Positions 48,157 to 56,424 of a stretch of DNA of 64,000 nt are shown here, in pieces. Each line of letters starts with the position of its first letter. Position 1 is the stretch's first letter. Source of the stretch: CAYZMH01 sp964479445 (GTDB lineage: Bacteria > Bacteroidota > Bacteroidia > Bacteroidales > GCA-2748055); assembly GCA_964479445.1 (NCBI GenBank), contig CAYZMH010000003.1, positions 58,072 through 122,071 on the forward strand. Direction: 5' to 3'. Both the position numbers and the translations under genes were made by a program. The notes beneath the pieces are model-generated. The model saw only the letters and a program-made list of their open reading frames with translations. It was not told where the DNA came from and made no database searches.

Positions 48157-48810
48157 ATGTTAAAAATGAAACTACCTGAACGAACGGTGGAGCGCCTGAG
48201 TGCTTACAGGCGCACGTTGCTGAATTGTTTATCCAACGGAAAGACTCATATCTATTCCCATGAACTTGCCCAGTTGCATCATAACACGGCGGTGCAGGTG
48301 CGAAGGGACATTATGTTTATCGGGTATAGCAGTATGCAGCGAAAGGGGTATGATGTGCGTGAACTCATTGATGTAATTGGAGGCATTCTTGATTCGGAGG
48401 AGGTTCTGAATGTGGCGGTAGTGGGTATAGGTAACCTGGGTCGTGCCATTACGGCATACTTTATGGGTAAGCGTTCGAAGCTTAATATTACCGCTGCATT
48501 TGATGTGGATCCAAATAAGATAGACCGGGTTGTTGCCGGGGTGAAGTGTTATTCGGTCAATCGCTTAAAAGAGATCATCCGGGAGAAAAATATTTCCATT
48601 GCTATAGTAACGGTCCCGTCGGATCAGGCGCATGTGGTTGCAGAGGAGCTGGTGGTTGCAGGTATACGGGGTATACTTAATTTCACGACCATACCGTTGA
48701 ATGTATCGCCGGATGTATACCTGGATGAGTATGATATGATAACCTCCCTGGAGAAGGTCGCTTATTTTGTCAAGAAACAGGAGGATCAGCCTGTACAGCA
48801 AAATTCCTGA
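48157..48810 (+). CDS. rex: Redox-sensing transcriptional repressor Rex
   Basis: A 217-residue Rex protein. The N-terminal winged helix (LPERTVERLSAYRRTLLNCL, AVQVRRDIMFIGYSS) binds DNA; the C-terminal Rossmann domain has VVGIGNLGRAI (NADH phosphate loop) and FDVDPNKID (adenine-ribose binding aspartate). Rex leaves its operator when the NADH/NAD ratio rises. Four operator-like 18-mers in this window (before hydC twice, before the minus-strand sensor operon, and before rex) point to direct control of the hydrogenase island. The ribF-like gene follows after 6 nt. Confidence 0.93.
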   Translation: MLKMKLPERTVERLSAYRRTLLNCLSNGKTHIYSHELAQLHHNTAVQVRRDIMFIGYSSMQRKGYDVRELIDVIGGILDSEEVLNVAVVGIGNLGRAITAYFMGKRSKLNITAAFDVDPNKIDRVVAGVKCYSVNRLKEIIREKNISIAIVTVPSDQAHVVAEELVVAGIRGILNFTTIPLNVSPDVYLDEYDMITSLEKVAYFVKKQEDQPVQQNS

Positions 48811-48816
48811 TTTCCC

Positions 48817-49758
48817 ATGAAAACTCATTATTCCATGGATGACCTGGGGAAGATTATCAATCCAGTGGTCACAACCGGAACGTTTGACGGGGTGCATGCA
48901 GGACATCATGTGATTATCAACCGCTTGATCCAGAGGGCTCGTGAAATTAGAGGAGAGTCGGTTCTGATCACCTTTCATCCGCATCCGCGCAGGGTTCTTT
49001 ATCCGGAAGCCCAGGGTAAAAACCTGTTGTTGATCAATTCCCAGGAAGAGAAAAAGGAGTTGCTTTCAAAAACGGGGCTGGACCATCTGATCATCCTGGA
49101 ATTTACGCGTGATTTTTCTGCCACCTCGTGCTCCGAATTTGTGGAACAATACCTGGTGGGACGCTTGCATTCGAAAATCATTGTGGTTGGTTTTAACCAC
49201 TATTTTGGAAAGAATAAACGGGGTGATTTTGAATACCTTTACCGTCTCCAGGAGAAGTACTCATTCAGGGTGGAGGAGATTCCGCATCATGATATTCAAA
49301 ATGAAACAGTCAGTTCCACCAAGATCCGCAGTGCGCTGACGGAGGGAAACATCCAGCGCGCCAATGCATATCTGGAGCATCATTACAGGATCATTGCCGT
49401 TTTGTTTGCTAATGATGACGATCATGATCAGACAGGTAAAGAGGTGTATGATGTGAATATCAATGAGCGCATTAAGCTAATACCTGCAGATGGCATTTAT
49501 GCAGTATCTGTTCATGTCCGTAATAAAATGCACAAAGCGCTCTTTCTTGTGGAGGACGGGGGTGTTGAAAACAATATGCTTGCTTCCACGCTAAAAATGA
49601 AGACAGTGCCTCTTGAACAGACAGGCGGGTTGGATCGGGTAAAGGGTACGATCTGTTTTCATAAAAGGATTGGCTCACCTGTCAGATCACGAAATACAAT
49701 CAGGGAGAGTAAGATACTGGAGACAGGTCTCCGTGATATTGAAGAGTTGATCTATTGA
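48817..49758 (+). CDS. RibF-like protein: FAD synthetase domain with degenerate riboflavin kinase domain
   Basis: A 313-residue protein of RibF length. The N-terminal nucleotidyltransferase domain is well kept: TTGTFDGVHAGHHVII, TFHPHPRRVL, GFNHYFGKNKRGD and SSTKIRSALTEG. The C-terminal kinase domain keeps the shape of the end of its motif (NINERIKLIPADGIYAV) but lacks the G-x-PTAN ATP/Mg-binding signature, which reads VYDVNI, and lacks the conserved glycine-rich stretch before it. It should be able to adenylate FMN but probably not phosphorylate riboflavin; it may be a second copy of RibF dedicated to the flavoenzymes of this island. It follows rex by 6 nt. Confidence 0.8.
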   Translation: MKTHYSMDDLGKIINPVVTTGTFDGVHAGHHVIINRLIQRAREIRGESVLITFHPHPRRVLYPEAQGKNLLLINSQEEKKELLSKTGLDHLIILEFTRDFSATSCSEFVEQYLVGRLHSKIIVVGFNHYFGKNKRGDFEYLYRLQEKYSFRVEEIPHHDIQNETVSSTKIRSALTEGNIQRANAYLEHHYRIIAVLFANDDDHDQTGKEVYDVNINERIKLIPADGIYAVSVHVRNKMHKALFLVEDGGVENNMLASTLKMKTVPLEQTGGLDRVKGTICFHKRIGSPVRSRNTIRESKILETGLRDIEELIY

Positions 49759-49833
49759 ACCATGTGCATCCTGTTTTGTATCTTTCACCTGTGAACTACT
49801 GTTTCAGGGCTAGGCTACTGATAACCACATATT

Positions 49834-50076
49834 ATGGAAAAACGCATCGGAGCTGCTATTGTTGTGATTGAAGACACAAGCCGCATAGAACGACTTAACC
49901 AGATTGTAACCGAACATTCAGGCATGGTACTGGGAAGGCAGGGGATCCCCATGCGTGAACGCGGACTGAATATCATTTCACTGGTCGTGGAGGGATCCAC
50001 GGATGAGATTGGTGCTCTTACAGGCAAGATCGGTCGTATACCGGGTATCCGGATTAAATCGGTGCTTGCCACATAA
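49834..50076 (+). CDS. TM1266-family iron-only hydrogenase system regulator
   Basis: An 80-residue protein with an ACT-like fold (RIGAAIVVIEDTSRIERLNQIV, GMVLGRQGIPMRERGLNIISLVVEG, IGALTGKIGRIPGIRIKSVLA). It matches the small putative regulators of [FeFe]-hydrogenase systems named after Thermotoga TM1266, which I recall being found near hydrogenase maturation genes. Its presence supports the hydrogenase function of the island even though the maturases are not in the window. An inverted repeat TTCAC-CT-GTGAA lies at 49784-49795 upstream. Confidence 0.85.
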   Translation: MEKRIGAAIVVIEDTSRIERLNQIVTEHSGMVLGRQGIPMRERGLNIISLVVEGSTDEIGALTGKIGRIPGIRIKSVLAT

Positions 50077-50176
50077 GAAATGTTAAAAAATCCCGTGGTT
50101 TTGTTAAAATTGGTATTTGATCCAACAAATCCGGCATTTAACGGTTATAACCATTGAAAAGTAATTGTTGGGGTGC

Positions 50177-50229
50177 AAGGCAGGCTGCGAATCTTTTTGA
50201 GGGTTTTAGGGAGTGTAGCAGTCTGCCTT
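50177..50229 (+). terminator. Long-loop inverted repeat, possible terminator
   Basis: AAGGCAGGCTGC pairs with GCAGTCTGCCTT over 12 bp (one G-T), with a 29-nt loop, and is followed by ATTTTATTT. Located 100 nt after the TM1266-family gene. The long loop is unusual for a terminator, so a structured RNA or mobile-element remnant is also possible. Confidence 0.45.
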
Positions 50230-50363
50230 ATTTTATTTCAAGAATTATCTCACCACTTTACCAACGAAAAGGTCTCTGCAAATGACCAATATCGTTCTCT
50301 TCTATTGATAATCAATTGATTCTTACACCTCTGTTACATCTTTTGGAAATTCCTGTCGGTTTA

Positions 50364-50426
50364 TTCCTCCTTCGCGTTCGCTTCGGCGGACGAGTTTCCT
50401 CCTTCGCATTTGCTTCGGCGGACGAG
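50364..50426. repeat. Tandem 31-bp repeat with UUCG-loop hairpin
   Basis: Two copies (50364-50394 and 50396-50426) differ at two positions. Each has the core C-x-TT-x-GC, TTCG, GCGGACG; in copy 1 CGTTCGC and GCGGACG make a 7-bp stem closed by a TTCG tetraloop. In copy 2 the changes weaken two pairs. Confidence 0.75.
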
Positions 50427-50614
50427 GAGGTTGGTTTAATTCCTCGGAGTTTTACTCCGAAAACAAGGGTCCAGGGTTCTTCCCTGAGGTTTAATACCAT
50501 TTATTCAGAGAACCCGGTGGATGGCTGGTTGACTCTTTTATGTTCTAAGACACGCGTTGAAATTCCTGTGCTACGTTCGGCTTTTCTATCTTTAAGCTGC
50601 AAATTGAAAGCTTA

Positions 50615-52675
50615 ATGATTACAACAGAACTTATTGATCCTCACAGTATAGCAGTAATCGGGGCCTCCAATAATACAGGAAAACCCGGTGGCAAGATTTT
50701 TTATAATATCCGGCATGGCTCTTTTTCCGGAGAGCTTTATGCAATGAATCCGAAGGAAGAAAAAATTCAGGGCAATCCTGCTTTCCGCGATCTGATGGAT
50801 CTTCCGGAGACTGAATTGGCCATACTGGCAATACCTTCAAAATTTTGTGAGGAGGCAGTTGAAATTATGGCGCGGGAAAAGAGAACCCGTGCATTCATAA
50901 TTATTTCAGCAGGTTTCAGCGAAGAGCACGATAAAGGTGCTGCTATTGAAAAACGGATTACAGAGATCTGCAATCGCTACGAAGCTGCCCTGATCGGGCC
51001 CAATTGCATTGGTGTAATGACCCCCTCTTACCAGGGTGTGTTTACCCTTCCCATTCCGAAACTTGATCCCGCCGGCTGTGATTTTATATCGGGAAGCGGG
51101 GCCACTGCCGTTTTTATCATGGAAGCAGGTTTGCAAAAAGGATTGAAGTTTAACAGCGTATTTTCAGTAGGTAATTCGGCACAGAACGGGGTGGAGGATG
51201 TCCTGGAGTATATGGATCAAACCTTTCGTCCGGGGGAGAGTTCGCTGACAAAAATCCTCTACTTTGAATCCATAAAGAATCCTGACAAATTGTTACGGCA
51301 CGCTTCGAGTCTGAGAAGGAAAGGGTGCAGAATCGCAGCTATCAAAGCAGGTACTTCTGAAGCCGGAAGCCGGGCGGCCTCTTCGCATACTGGGGCACTG
51401 GCCAGTTCAGATCAGGCTGTGGATGCGTTGTTCAGGAAAGCAGGTATTATCCGCTGTTATGGCAGGGATGAGCTTACAACAGTGGCATCGGTGCTCCAGT
51501 ATCCGGAAAAGTCCATTCATAAGGTGGCGATTATCACCCATGCAGGCGGACCGGCGGTTATGCTGACCGATGCTCTTGCAGAGGGAGGTATCCGGGTTCC
51601 ACACCTGGAAGGTACTGCGGCCAACGAATTAAAAGAATCGCTCTTCCCGGGATCTTCCACGGCCAATCCAATTGACATTCTTGCCACAGGAACAGCCGAA
51701 CAGGTTGGTATATGCCTTGAGTATTGCGAAAACAGGTTTTCGGAGATTGATGCCGTTGTGGTGATTTTTGGAACACCCGGGCTTGCTCCTGTATTTGATG
51801 TGTATGATACCATGCATGAGCACATGAAGAGGAGTAAAAAGCCTGTATTTCCGGTCCTGCCGTCGGTGACAACAGCTAAGAAGGAGGTTGAATCATTCCT
51901 GGCAGCCGGAAATATGAATTTTCCCGATGAAGTACTTCTTGGAAAGGCCCTCACAAAAGTATCCGGCACTCCTTTTCCGGCAAATGAGTCTGTATACCTG
52001 GAGGGCATTAATATCCAGGAGATCCGGAATCTTATAAGTACTTCTCCCGGAGGATACCTGCCCCCGGAAACAGTTCAAAAGATGTTGGATCATGCCGGTA
52101 TTCCCACGGTTACCGAAAAAGTGGTTACCGAAAATTCTTTTTTAACAGAGGCAGCGGAGCAGATCGGGTATCCCATTGTAATGAAGGTGGTCGGACCGGT
52201 ACATAAAACAGATGTTGGCGGAGTTGTCCTGGATATCGGGGACGAGGAGAGTCTGTTAAAGAGTTTTGAGGGGATGAAAGCCATTGAAGGATGCGAAGGG
52301 GTATTGGTTCAGCCCATGTTAACCGGACTGGAATTGTTTGCAGGGGCAACATATGAACCGGGTTACGGGCATGTGATAATGTGTGGGCTGGGAGGCATAT
52401 ACATTGAAGCTCTGAAGGATGTATCGACCGGACTGGCACCTCTTTCCAGGGCGGAGGCATGTTCTATGATCAGATCCTTAAGAAGCTATAGCTTACTGGA
52501 GGGAGTGAGAGGTGAAAAGGGGATTAATATTGAAGCTTTCGCGGATATACTGGTTCGGCTTTCTTCGTTCCTGCGCTATTCCACCGAGATTCGCGAGCTT
52601 GACTTGAATCCGCTCATGGCAAGAGGTGAAGAGATTATGGTAGTGGATTCCCGGATACGGATTGAGAAGGCCTGA
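50615..52675 (+). CDS. ADP-forming acetyl/acyl-CoA synthetase (fused alpha-beta)
   Basis: A 686-residue protein of the NDP-forming acyl-CoA ligase family. It converts acyl-CoA, ADP and phosphate to acid, CoA and ATP, the energy-conserving last step of fermentation. Domains in order: CoA-binding (SIAVIGASNNTGKPGGKIFYNI), succinyl-CoA-ligase-like (IGPNCIGVMTP; active-site histidine in SSHTGALASSDQAVDALF), and from about residue 475 an ATP-grasp beta part (LLDHAGIPTVTEK-type start, VMKVVGPVHKTDVGGVVLDI, GVLVQPML). It sits upstream of an aminotransferase and a 2-oxoacid:ferredoxin oxidoreductase, so its substrates may include branched or aromatic acyl-CoAs as well as acetyl-CoA. Confidence 0.9.
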   Translation: MITTELIDPHSIAVIGASNNTGKPGGKIFYNIRHGSFSGELYAMNPKEEKIQGNPAFRDLMDLPETELAILAIPSKFCEEAVEIMAREKRTRAFIIISAGFSEEHDKGAAIEKRITEICNRYEAALIGPNCIGVMTPSYQGVFTLPIPKLDPAGCDFISGSGATAVFIMEAGLQKGLKFNSVFSVGNSAQNGVEDVLEYMDQTFRPGESSLTKILYFESIKNPDKLLRHASSLRRKGCRIAAIKAGTSEAGSRAASSHTGALASSDQAVDALFRKAGIIRCYGRDELTTVASVLQYPEKSIHKVAIITHAGGPAVMLTDALAEGGIRVPHLEGTAANELKESLFPGSSTANPIDILATGTAEQVGICLEYCENRFSEIDAVVVIFGTPGLAPVFDVYDTMHEHMKRSKKPVFPVLPSVTTAKKEVESFLAAGNMNFPDEVLLGKALTKVSGTPFPANESVYLEGINIQEIRNLISTSPGGYLPPETVQKMLDHAGIPTVTEKVVTENSFLTEAAEQIGYPIVMKVVGPVHKTDVGGVVLDIGDEESLLKSFEGMKAIEGCEGVLVQPMLTGLELFAGATYEPGYGHVIMCGLGGIYIEALKDVSTGLAPLSRAEACSMIRSLRSYSLLEGVRGEKGINIEAFADILVRLSSFLRYSTEIRELDLNPLMARGEEIMVVDSRIRIEKA

Positions 52676-52743
52676 CAGGTTTCAGTTGCCAGGTTCCCGG
52701 TGCCTTCTTCCAGACCGGAGTATTAACATGATAAGTCAAAATT

Positions 52744-54060
52744 ATGAGATCAACACCTATTAATGAAAACGTTGTTCATGAAATGATTGATGCCTTCGGT
52801 GTGCATCCCGTTGGCAGAGCTTCCATCAGGGAGATTGTTAAGATTGTAAACGACATTGAGGCTGAGACAGGGGAGCGTTTCATTCGCATGGAGATGGGGG
52901 TGCCCGGACTTGATCCGGCATCTGTAGGTGTAGAAGCTGAGATTGAAGCACTTAAAAGTGGTATAGCATCTGTCTATCCGAATATTGAAGGGATTCCATC
53001 GCTGAAGAAAGAGATATCCCGTTTTGTCAGACTCTTTATGGATATCGATGTACCCCCGGAATGTTGTATTCCAACCGTTGGATCTATGATGGGAGGGATG
53101 GCTTCGTTCATGGTGGTTAACCGGTCGGACCGTAACCGGACCGGAACACTTTTCCTGGATCCGGGGTTTCCTGTTCAGAAACAGCAATGTCTTGTCCTCG
53201 GACATGCCTTTGGATCGTTTGATTTCTATGATTATCGCGGGGATAAGCTGGAAGCCAAACTGGAGAGTGAGATCAGTAAAGGCCATTACTCTTCTATCCT
53301 CTATTCCAATCCCAATAATCCGGCCTGGATCTGTTTAACTGAAGAGGAGTTGGAAATTATCGCCCGGGTTGCGTCAAAGTATGATGTTACCGTAATTGAG
53401 GATCTCGCTTATTTTGGTATGGATTTCAGAAAAGATTTTTCCAGGCCCGGAGAACCACCCTACCAGCCAACAGTGGCTAAATATATGGATAACTGGGTGT
53501 TGCTGATATCCAGTTCTAAAGCATTCAGCTATGCCGGGCAGAGGGTAGGTATGATGGTTGTCTCACCAACTCTTTATAACAGGAGATTTCCGGATCTCAC
53601 GCGATACTACTCTTCTGAGAAATTTGGTCATGCCATGATTTACGGAGCTCTTTATGCTCTTTCTGCCGGCGCAGCCCATTCTCCTCAATTTGCACTTGCT
53701 GCCATGTTGAAAGCGGTGAACGACGGAGCGTATAATTTCCTCGATGTGGTGAAAGAGTACGGAGAAAAAGCCCGAATCATGAAATCACTCTTTTTGAAAT
53801 ACGGTTTTCAACTCGTGTATGAAAAAGACCTGGATCAACCTATAGCCGATGGATTTTACTTCACCATATCTTATCCCGGATTCAGCGGTGATGCCCTGGT
53901 GGAAGAGCTACTCTTCTACGGGATCAGTTCTATATCATTGGATATAACCGGCAGTGCCCATCCCGAGGGGCTGAGAGCCTGTGTCTCCATGGTTGGAAGG
54001 GATCAGTTCCGGGACCTGGAAAAGCGGTTGCAGGGCTTCAGAAAGGATCATCCCGTGTAG
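52744..54060 (+). CDS. PLP-dependent aminotransferase, class I/II
   Basis: A 438-residue fold-type I aminotransferase. Signatures: SVYPNIEGIPSLKKEISRFV, LYSNPNNPAWICLTEEELE (the NPxNP loop), VIEDLAYFGMDF and the cofactor lysine in SSSKAFSYAGQRVGMM. It moves the amino group of an amino acid to a 2-oxoacid. Placed 68 nt after the acyl-CoA ligase and before the oxidoreductase genes, it most likely feeds 2-oxoacids (from branched-chain or aromatic amino acids) into that enzyme. The exact amino acid cannot be read from the sequence. Confidence 0.9.
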   Translation: MRSTPINENVVHEMIDAFGVHPVGRASIREIVKIVNDIEAETGERFIRMEMGVPGLDPASVGVEAEIEALKSGIASVYPNIEGIPSLKKEISRFVRLFMDIDVPPECCIPTVGSMMGGMASFMVVNRSDRNRTGTLFLDPGFPVQKQQCLVLGHAFGSFDFYDYRGDKLEAKLESEISKGHYSSILYSNPNNPAWICLTEEELEIIARVASKYDVTVIEDLAYFGMDFRKDFSRPGEPPYQPTVAKYMDNWVLLISSSKAFSYAGQRVGMMVVSPTLYNRRFPDLTRYYSSEKFGHAMIYGALYALSAGAAHSPQFALAAMLKAVNDGAYNFLDVVKEYGEKARIMKSLFLKYGFQLVYEKDLDQPIADGFYFTISYPGFSGDALVEELLFYGISSISLDITGSAHPEGLRACVSMVGRDQFRDLEKRLQGFRKDHPV

Positions 54061-54185
54061 GTATCTATTTATATCATTTATAAAAAGGGCAGAGAGGGAT
54101 AAAATTTGGAATAGGGGTATGACTTTTTTTTTAACTAGCGGAGGAATGGTTAATTTTCCCTTTTATTCCCGGCAATGAAAATAGG

Positions 54186-54201
54186 CCTGTTATTTAACAG
54201 G
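54186..54201. promoter_or_regulatory. Perfect palindrome upstream of the 2-oxoacid oxidoreductase operon
   Basis: CCTGTTATTTAACAGG, followed by a further ACCTGT half-site at 54108-54113 offset downstream (54107-54113 region of the same line of sequence reads GAACCTGT at 54106-54113, i.e. just after the palindrome). It lies about 90 nt before the ferredoxin-subunit ATG. The TGTTA...TAACA spacing is 2, not 6 as in Rex sites, so a different regulator is expected. Confidence 0.4.
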
Positions 54202-54289
54202 TCTTGAACCTGTCGCTTATCATACATTGCGGTGAATAACGGATTTTTAGAAATCGTAATTTAGTACGTCAGATTTAATATCGAGAAAT

Positions 54290-54520
54290 ATGGCTAAAAT
54301 GCAAGGAGCAATCGTGGTTGACATTGAGCGATGCAAAGGATGTGGTGTTTGCGTGGTGAATTGTCCCACGGAAGTGATTGATCTCGCCAGGGAGGTCAAT
54401 GGAAAAGGGTATCATTATGCCTATATGGTGCAACCTGATCGGTGTACCGGGTGCACTAACTGTGCAATTGTATGTCCCGATGGCGCCATAACAGTTTATC
54501 GTGTAAAAAATAAATCTTAA
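54290..54520 (+). CDS. korD: 2-oxoacid:ferredoxin oxidoreductase, delta (ferredoxin-like) subunit
   Basis: A 76-residue dicluster ferredoxin with CKGCGVCVVNCP and CTGCTNCAIVCP, each binding a [4Fe-4S] cluster. As first gene of a delta-alpha-beta-gamma operon it carries electrons from the thiamine site to free ferredoxin. The gene follows a 229-nt gap containing a palindrome; the alpha gene begins 10 nt downstream. Confidence 0.88.
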   Translation: MAKMQGAIVVDIERCKGCGVCVVNCPTEVIDLAREVNGKGYHYAYMVQPDRCTGCTNCAIVCPDGAITVYRVKNKS

Positions 54521-54530
54521 GATATAATCC

Positions 54531-55601
54531 ATGAAGGAACTACGATTAATGAAAGGCAATGAGGCGGTTGCCGAAGCAGCGATCAGAGCTGGTGTGGATG
54601 CTTATTTCGGGTATCCTATCACACCCCAGTCTGAGGTACTGGAATACCTTACCCAGGAACGGCCGGAGGAGCGAACAGGGATGATTGTACTGCAGGCAGA
54701 AAGTGAAATTGCTGCAATTAATATGGTATATGGGGCTGCCGGAACCGGAAAGAAGGTAATGACCTCCTCCTCGAGTCCCGGGATCAGTCTGAAAATGGAG
54801 GGAATAAGTTATATAGCAGGAGCAGAGTTACCATGTGTAGTATTGAACGTAGTGCGGGGAGGACCGGGTCTTGGCACCATCCAGCCTTCACAGGCCGATT
54901 ATTTCCAGGCAACCAAAGGGGGCGGCCATGGGGATTACCGGTTGATCGTGCTGGCACCTGCCTCGGTTCAGGAGATGGCTGATTTTGTTGACCTGGCATT
55001 TGAACTGGCGTTTAAGTACCGAAATCCTGCCATGATTCTGTCCGACGGACTTATCGGGCAGATGATGGAAAAGGTGGAGATGCCAGATCAGAAAGAGCGA
55101 CTGACCGAATTCGACCAGGATTGGGTGATTACCGGCAAGAGCAACGGCCGTGAACGTAATATCATTACCTCCCTGAACCTGGATCCCGAGGAACAATACA
55201 GACACAACATTCATCTCCAGGAGAAGTATGCATCCATGTCGCAGGATGTACAATTCGAAACATTCCATTGTGAAGATGCTGATTTCCTGCTTGTGGCTTA
55301 TGGCTCCAGTTCCCGTATTTGTCAGAAATCAGTGGATATTGCCAGGAGCCAGGGTAAGAAATTGGGACTTCTGCGACCTATAACGCTGTTCCCCTTCCCA
55401 AAAGAGGTGATTACAAAACTTGCCCGCCAGGTTAAAGGAATCCTTAGCGTGGAGATGAGTGCAGGACAGATGGTAGAAGATGTAAAACTGGCTGTGAACG
55501 GGCGTATTCCCGTTCATCATTATGGTACTTTCGGCGGTAAGATCTTTTCTCCCGAGGATGTACTTGAAGCCATCAATGAAAAATTTGTAGGAGGACTATA
55601 A
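54531..55601 (+). CDS. korA: 2-oxoacid:ferredoxin oxidoreductase, alpha subunit (KorA/VorB type)
   Basis: A 356-residue subunit with the pyrimidine-binding domain of thiamine enzymes: GNEAVAEAAIRAGVDAYFGYPITPQSEV at the start, VMTSSSSPGISLKMEGI, and the later LLRPITLFPFPKEVI and VEMSAGQMVEDVKLAV. It works with KorB to oxidise a 2-oxoacid and CoA to acyl-CoA and CO2, reducing ferredoxin. In Bacteroidota such operons are annotated either as 2-oxoglutarate (Kor) or branched-chain 2-oxoacid (Vor) enzymes; the aminotransferase and acyl-CoA ligase neighbours favour amino-acid-derived 2-oxoacids. Confidence 0.9.
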   Translation: MKELRLMKGNEAVAEAAIRAGVDAYFGYPITPQSEVLEYLTQERPEERTGMIVLQAESEIAAINMVYGAAGTGKKVMTSSSSPGISLKMEGISYIAGAELPCVVLNVVRGGPGLGTIQPSQADYFQATKGGGHGDYRLIVLAPASVQEMADFVDLAFELAFKYRNPAMILSDGLIGQMMEKVEMPDQKERLTEFDQDWVITGKSNGRERNIITSLNLDPEEQYRHNIHLQEKYASMSQDVQFETFHCEDADFLLVAYGSSSRICQKSVDIARSQGKKLGLLRPITLFPFPKEVITKLARQVKGILSVEMSAGQMVEDVKLAVNGRIPVHHYGTFGGKIFSPEDVLEAINEKFVGGL

Positions 55602-55603
55602 TT

Positions 55604-56401
55604 ATGGATATAAAAGAGATCATTCGCGAAGAGAACCTGGTCCATAAACGTACACCGCTTATGACCAACGCACCGCTTTCCTATTGTCCGGGCTGCGGAC
55701 ATGGTACTGCTCACCATATTATTATGGAAGTGGTTGAGGAATTGGGGATTCAATCTGATACAATTGGTATTGCCCCGGTTGGTTGTTCGGTGTTGGCCTA
55801 TGACTTTATGGATGTGGATATGTCCCAGGCAGCTCATGGAAGAGCACCTGCAGTAGCAACAGGTATTAAAAGACTCTGGCCCGATAAATATGTGTTTACC
55901 TACCAGGGAGATGGTGATCTGGCTGCTATAGGCACAGCAGAGACGATTCACGCCAGTAACAGGGGAGAGAATATCTGCATATTTTTTATCAATAACGGTA
56001 TCTATGGGATGACTGGGGGACAGATGGCACCAACTACCCTGGAGGGGATGAAATCATCGACCACTCCGTATGGCCGGAATACTGATCAAATGGGACATCC
56101 TCTTAAGATCACCGAGCTGGTAGCCCAATTACCCGGGACCTATTACGTAACCCGCCAGTCGGTTCACAAAGCAGTCAGTGCGCGGAGAACCAAGAAGGCT
56201 GTAAAAAAAGCGTTCGAGGTCCAGAAAGAGAAGAAGGGTCTGGCATTTATCGAAATTGTTTCGAATTGCAATTCAGGGTGGAAGATGACTCCCAATGAAG
56301 CCAATGAGTGGATGGAGGAGCATATGTTTCCTTTCTATCCCCTTGGTGATATTAAGGTCGATGGGAAGTTGACAAAAGATGTCACTAAAGAGCTTATGTA
56401 A
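55604..56401 (+). CDS. korB: 2-oxoacid:ferredoxin oxidoreductase, beta (thiamine diphosphate) subunit
   Basis: A 265-residue subunit. It has the TPP-binding features YCPGCGHGTAHHIIMEV, RAPAVATGIKRLWPD, the GDGDLAAIGTAE magnesium/diphosphate motif and NNGIYGMTGGQMAPTT. It starts 2 nt after the alpha gene, so both subunits are made in equal amounts. The C-terminus ends KELM without additional cluster motifs. Confidence 0.92.
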   Translation: MDIKEIIREENLVHKRTPLMTNAPLSYCPGCGHGTAHHIIMEVVEELGIQSDTIGIAPVGCSVLAYDFMDVDMSQAAHGRAPAVATGIKRLWPDKYVFTYQGDGDLAAIGTAETIHASNRGENICIFFINNGIYGMTGGQMAPTTLEGMKSSTTPYGRNTDQMGHPLKITELVAQLPGTYYVTRQSVHKAVSARRTKKAVKKAFEVQKEKKGLAFIEIVSNCNSGWKMTPNEANEWMEEHMFPFYPLGDIKVDGKLTKDVTKELM

Positions 56402-56424
56402 AAACGCGGATTAAATTAACTATT

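Larger units (their letters stand above)
50077..50614. other. 538-nt non-coding region with several hairpins
   Basis: No convincing gene: a 99-codon plus-strand frame (50316-50615) has poor composition and spans repeats. It contains a 12-bp inverted repeat (50177-50188 with 50218-50229), a tandem pair of 31-bp repeats with UUCG-loop hairpins (50364-50426), and smaller hairpins at 50445-50459 (CGGAGT/ACTCCG) and near 50473-50487 (CAGGG/CCCTG). It may hold the terminator of the island and a structured leader for the acyl-CoA synthetase gene. Confidence 0.6.

Noticed and set aside
50364..50426. Tandem repeat considered as a CRISPR array
   Set aside because: Only two copies separated by one base, without spacers or cas genes.
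50316..50615. 99-codon plus-strand frame in the non-coding region
   Set aside because: It crosses the 31-bp tandem repeats and several hairpins and shows no domain or ribosome binding site.
54186..54201. Palindrome considered as a Rex operator
   Set aside because: The TGTTA/TAACA half-sites are separated by 2 nt instead of the 6 seen in the Rex-type boxes at 40205, 40222 and 48096.
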